Shown here piece after piece: positions 48,215 through 49,584 of a stretch of DNA of 49,584 nt. The stretch is from Rectinema subterraneum (GTDB lineage Bacteria > Spirochaetota > Spirochaetia > Treponematales > Rectinemataceae), in assembly GCA_009768935.1 (NCBI GenBank), contig WESA01000016.1:1-49584 (forward strand). Direction: 5' to 3'. The position numbers were made by a program, and so were the translations under genes. Position 1 is the first letter of the stretch. Each line of letters begins with the position of its first letter. The notes below the pieces were generated by a model. That model did no database searches and had not been told where the DNA came from. It saw only the letters and a list, made by a program, of their open reading frames with translations.

Positions 48215-48523
48215 TTATTGCATTCCTAAGCCCATCCAACCACGGTACGGTTTATTATCATCAGCATAAATTATTTTTGATGACTTCTCAAAACCATCAT
48301 TTGCATAGCCTCCAATTGTTTTTCCTGTAACTGCGTAGGTTATAAAATCTGCCGCAGTATAAACTACTGCTAGGGCTGTCCCTGCCCTTTTGACAATCCC
48401 GAGTGAAATGCCAATAATTGCATCGACTACAAAATCAGCATTTTCTCTTGCTGTTGGTCTAGCAAAAGCTGGGACAGATACAACTAACAGGACAATCAGC
48501 ACACAAGCAAATATCTTTTTCAT
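48215..48523 (-). CDS. Small secreted protein of unknown function (cassette-borne)
   Basis: A 102-residue protein with a clear signal peptide (MKKIFACVLIVLLVVSVPAFA) and a short mature part containing a mildly hydrophobic stretch (AIIGISLGIVKRAGTALAVVYTAADF). GGAGG precedes the ATG. I do not recognise the family. It is transcribed against the expected direction of cassette genes, so it must have its own promoter in the AT-rich region upstream. Confidence 0.7.
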   Translation of the reverse strand: MKKIFACVLIVLLVVSVPAFARPTARENADFVVDAIIGISLGIVKRAGTALAVVYTAADFITYAVTGKTIGGYANDGFEKSSKIIYADDNKPYRGWMGLGMQ

Positions 48524-48625
48524 TTTTTTCCTCCAATCTATATTTTAGAGGTATTACAAAATAATTAAATAATCAAAATGTTTATTATTTATTTGGATAA
48601 ACCTAATACAGATTAATATCGTGTT

Positions 48626-49219
48626 ATGAAAAGTATTATTATTTCTCATAACAAGTTATTTACTATTTGCCTGCATAATATGTTGAATTATTTGGTTAAA
48701 GACAACAAAAATATTATAGATAATTTTGTATTAATTGTAATTGATGCTACTAGTATTGATAGCAATATAATTTTACAGAAATTATTATTAAAATATTCCG
48801 ATAGTATATATAGGATATTACTAATACATGATCATGTTGATGATTTAACTGAAAAAATCGTTTATAATAGTAGAGTGGTAGCAGTTTATAATCCTCGAGC
48901 AAGTAATTCAACAAAGTTTGGCCATCTATTACAACATGTTCTGGATGGCGGAGTTATGTTGTCAAAAGAGAAACTTTTTGAATTGCGTCATACAGAATCA
49001 ATACATACAAAGATCGTATTTACAAAACGTGAAGAAGAAATCAATCAATTACTCCATAATGGAGATTCCATAAAAGTTATTAGTTCGAAATTGCATATTT
49101 CTCAGAATACTGTAAAAGTATACATATCTAGAATATATAAAAAATTAGGTATCCATTCCCGTGCAGAATATTATATTAATTATGATGTCTTATCTGGCAA
49201 TATGGAGGTAAAGGCATGA
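48626..49219 (+). CDS. LuxR-type helix-turn-helix regulator (cassette-borne)
   Basis: A 197-residue protein whose C-terminal 60 residues form a LuxR/FixJ helix-turn-helix: FTKREEEINQLLHNGDSIKVI, then HISQNTVKVYISRIYKKLGI. The N-terminal ~120 residues resemble a receiver fold, but the acidic pocket and phosphorylatable aspartate cannot be placed confidently, so activation may not involve phosphorylation. No ribosome site is visible before the ATG. Codon usage is AT-biased, like the rest of the cassette and unlike the host genes. It probably regulates the divergent secreted protein or the small membrane protein downstream. Confidence 0.8.
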   Translation: MKSIIISHNKLFTICLHNMLNYLVKDNKNIIDNFVLIVIDATSIDSNIILQKLLLKYSDSIYRILLIHDHVDDLTEKIVYNSRVVAVYNPRASNSTKFGHLLQHVLDGGVMLSKEKLFELRHTESIHTKIVFTKREEEINQLLHNGDSIKVISSKLHISQNTVKVYISRIYKKLGIHSRAEYYINYDVLSGNMEVKA

Positions 49220-49368
49220 TTTATGGAATTCTAGTATTCGTGTTGTGGTGTATCATTGGATATATCTTTTCTCTAATAACAGAGATTCCTCTTGGTTATG
49301 TAGGACCGATTGCCATACTGCTAGGAATAATTTCTATGAATATTATTAGAAAGAAGATGAAAAAATAA
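49216..49368 (+). CDS. Small membrane protein of unknown function (cassette-borne)
   Basis: A 50-residue ORF with two hydrophobic helices (about residues 3-20 and 29-42) and a lysine-rich tail (IIRKKMKK). Its ATG overlaps the stop of the LuxR-type gene (ATGA) and AGG(TA)AAGG lies in front, so the two are translationally coupled. The topology resembles small toxins or holin-like peptides, but no family is recognised. Confidence 0.6.
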   Translation: MIYGILVFVLWCIIGYIFSLITEIPLGYVGPIAILLGIISMNIIRKKMKK

Positions 49369-49391
49369 TCAATATTTGTTTGGGTGTTTCT

Positions 49392-49533
49392 GCCTAACAC
49401 ACGCTTGGAGCCGACTCGGCGGCTGTCACGCGGTTTGCAGAAAACCAAAGTAGCCCAAAATTGTAGCCATGCAAACCGCGCGCCAGTCTGCCCGCCTCGC
49501 GGCTCACGCGCACGTTCGGTTGACGCTTAGGGC
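49392..49533. repeat. attC-like site closing cassette 1
   Basis: About 142 bases with a perfect R'' core GCCTAAC (49392-49398) at one end and CTTAGGG at the other, one base off the G^TTRRRY core. The middle holds a perfect 11-base inverted repeat, CGCGGTTTGCA with TGCAAACCGCG. Size and imperfect palindromy match attC sites. The flanking L boxes pair poorly, so it may be partly degenerate. Confidence 0.6.
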
Positions 49534-49543
49534 ACAAAAAGTA

Positions 49544-49583
49544 TTGACTATACGTATATCATTCATTATAATTATACGTATAG
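49544..49583 (+). promoter_or_regulatory. Operator-flanked promoter at the start of a second cassette
   Basis: TTGACT, 17 bases, TATAAT is a near-perfect sigma70 promoter directly after the attC-like site. Two inverted copies of an 11-base motif, CTATACGTATA (49548-49558) and TATACGTATAG (49573-49583), lie between and behind its boxes. This is the layout of autoregulated toxin-antitoxin promoters. The genes lie beyond the window end. Confidence 0.6.
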
Positions 49584-49584
49584 G

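Larger units (their letters stand above)
48200..49526. mobile_element. Integron gene cassette 1
   Basis: The segment between the GTTAGGC junction and the attC-like hairpin carries three small genes and is strongly AT-rich, in sharp contrast to the rest of the window. No other GTTAGGC core interrupts it, so it looks like one ~1.3-kb cassette. The attC at its end is degenerate, so the cassette may no longer be efficiently excised. Confidence 0.65.

Overview
The window looks like a chromosomal segment of a free-living or host-associated, sugar-fermenting spirochaete. This is an inference from gene content: extracytoplasmic binding-protein sugar transporters, YesM/YesN-type sensing, ROK regulation, and an integron integrase of the kind known from Treponema denticola. 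The 16S is not here, so the taxon stays open. Most of the window has even, moderately GC-rich coding DNA; the last ~1.3 kb is strikingly AT-rich and carries mobile gene cassettes.

Layout. (1) 141-12648, minus strand: glmS, then a three-component sugar sensor (membrane-anchored binding protein, YesM-like kinase, AraC-type response regulator) and a ChvE-like lipoprotein, most joined by ATGA overlaps, followed by a ChvE/MmsA/MmsB multiple-monosaccharide ABC transporter and an MFS permease. (2) 12826-20313: housekeeping genes (biotin ligase, PanE-like reductase, HflX, alanine-type aminotransferase, RluA-type pseudouridine synthase, GroEL) and a GGDEF remnant. (3) 20375-25150: MarR regulator plus a heterodimeric ABC exporter. 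(4) 25241-35624: a glycoside unit with GH20, GH1, a carbohydrate ABC importer, a ROK regulator and a divergent GH2 beta-mannosidase; the enzyme set suits mannose/GlcNAc-containing oligosaccharides. (5) 35601-38628: MATE exporter, thioredoxin, lipoprotein. (6) 38686-46402: a seven-gene plus-strand operon encoding a split transketolase, an RpiB-like isomerase that has lost phosphate-binding and ring-opening residues, a sulfoacetaldehyde-dehydrogenase-like acylating ALDH, a SucCD-like acyl-CoA synthetase pair and a DASS transporter. Together these match the back half of the transketolase-dependent sulfoglycolytic (sulfo-TK) pathway ending in sulfoacetate plus ATP. (7) 46613-49584: a chromosomal integron with an IntI-type integrase carrying an unusual N-terminal extension, an attI-side junction, one complete AT-rich cassette with three small genes, a long attC-like hairpin, and the start of a second cassette with a strong operator-flanked promoter.

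The most interesting systems are the putative sulfo-TK operon, which lacks an obvious sulfoquinovosidase or SQ isomerase nearby and starts at a perfect LacI/cre-type palindrome, and the integron with its cassettes. Functions are assigned from recognised motifs and gene order only; no database search was possible.
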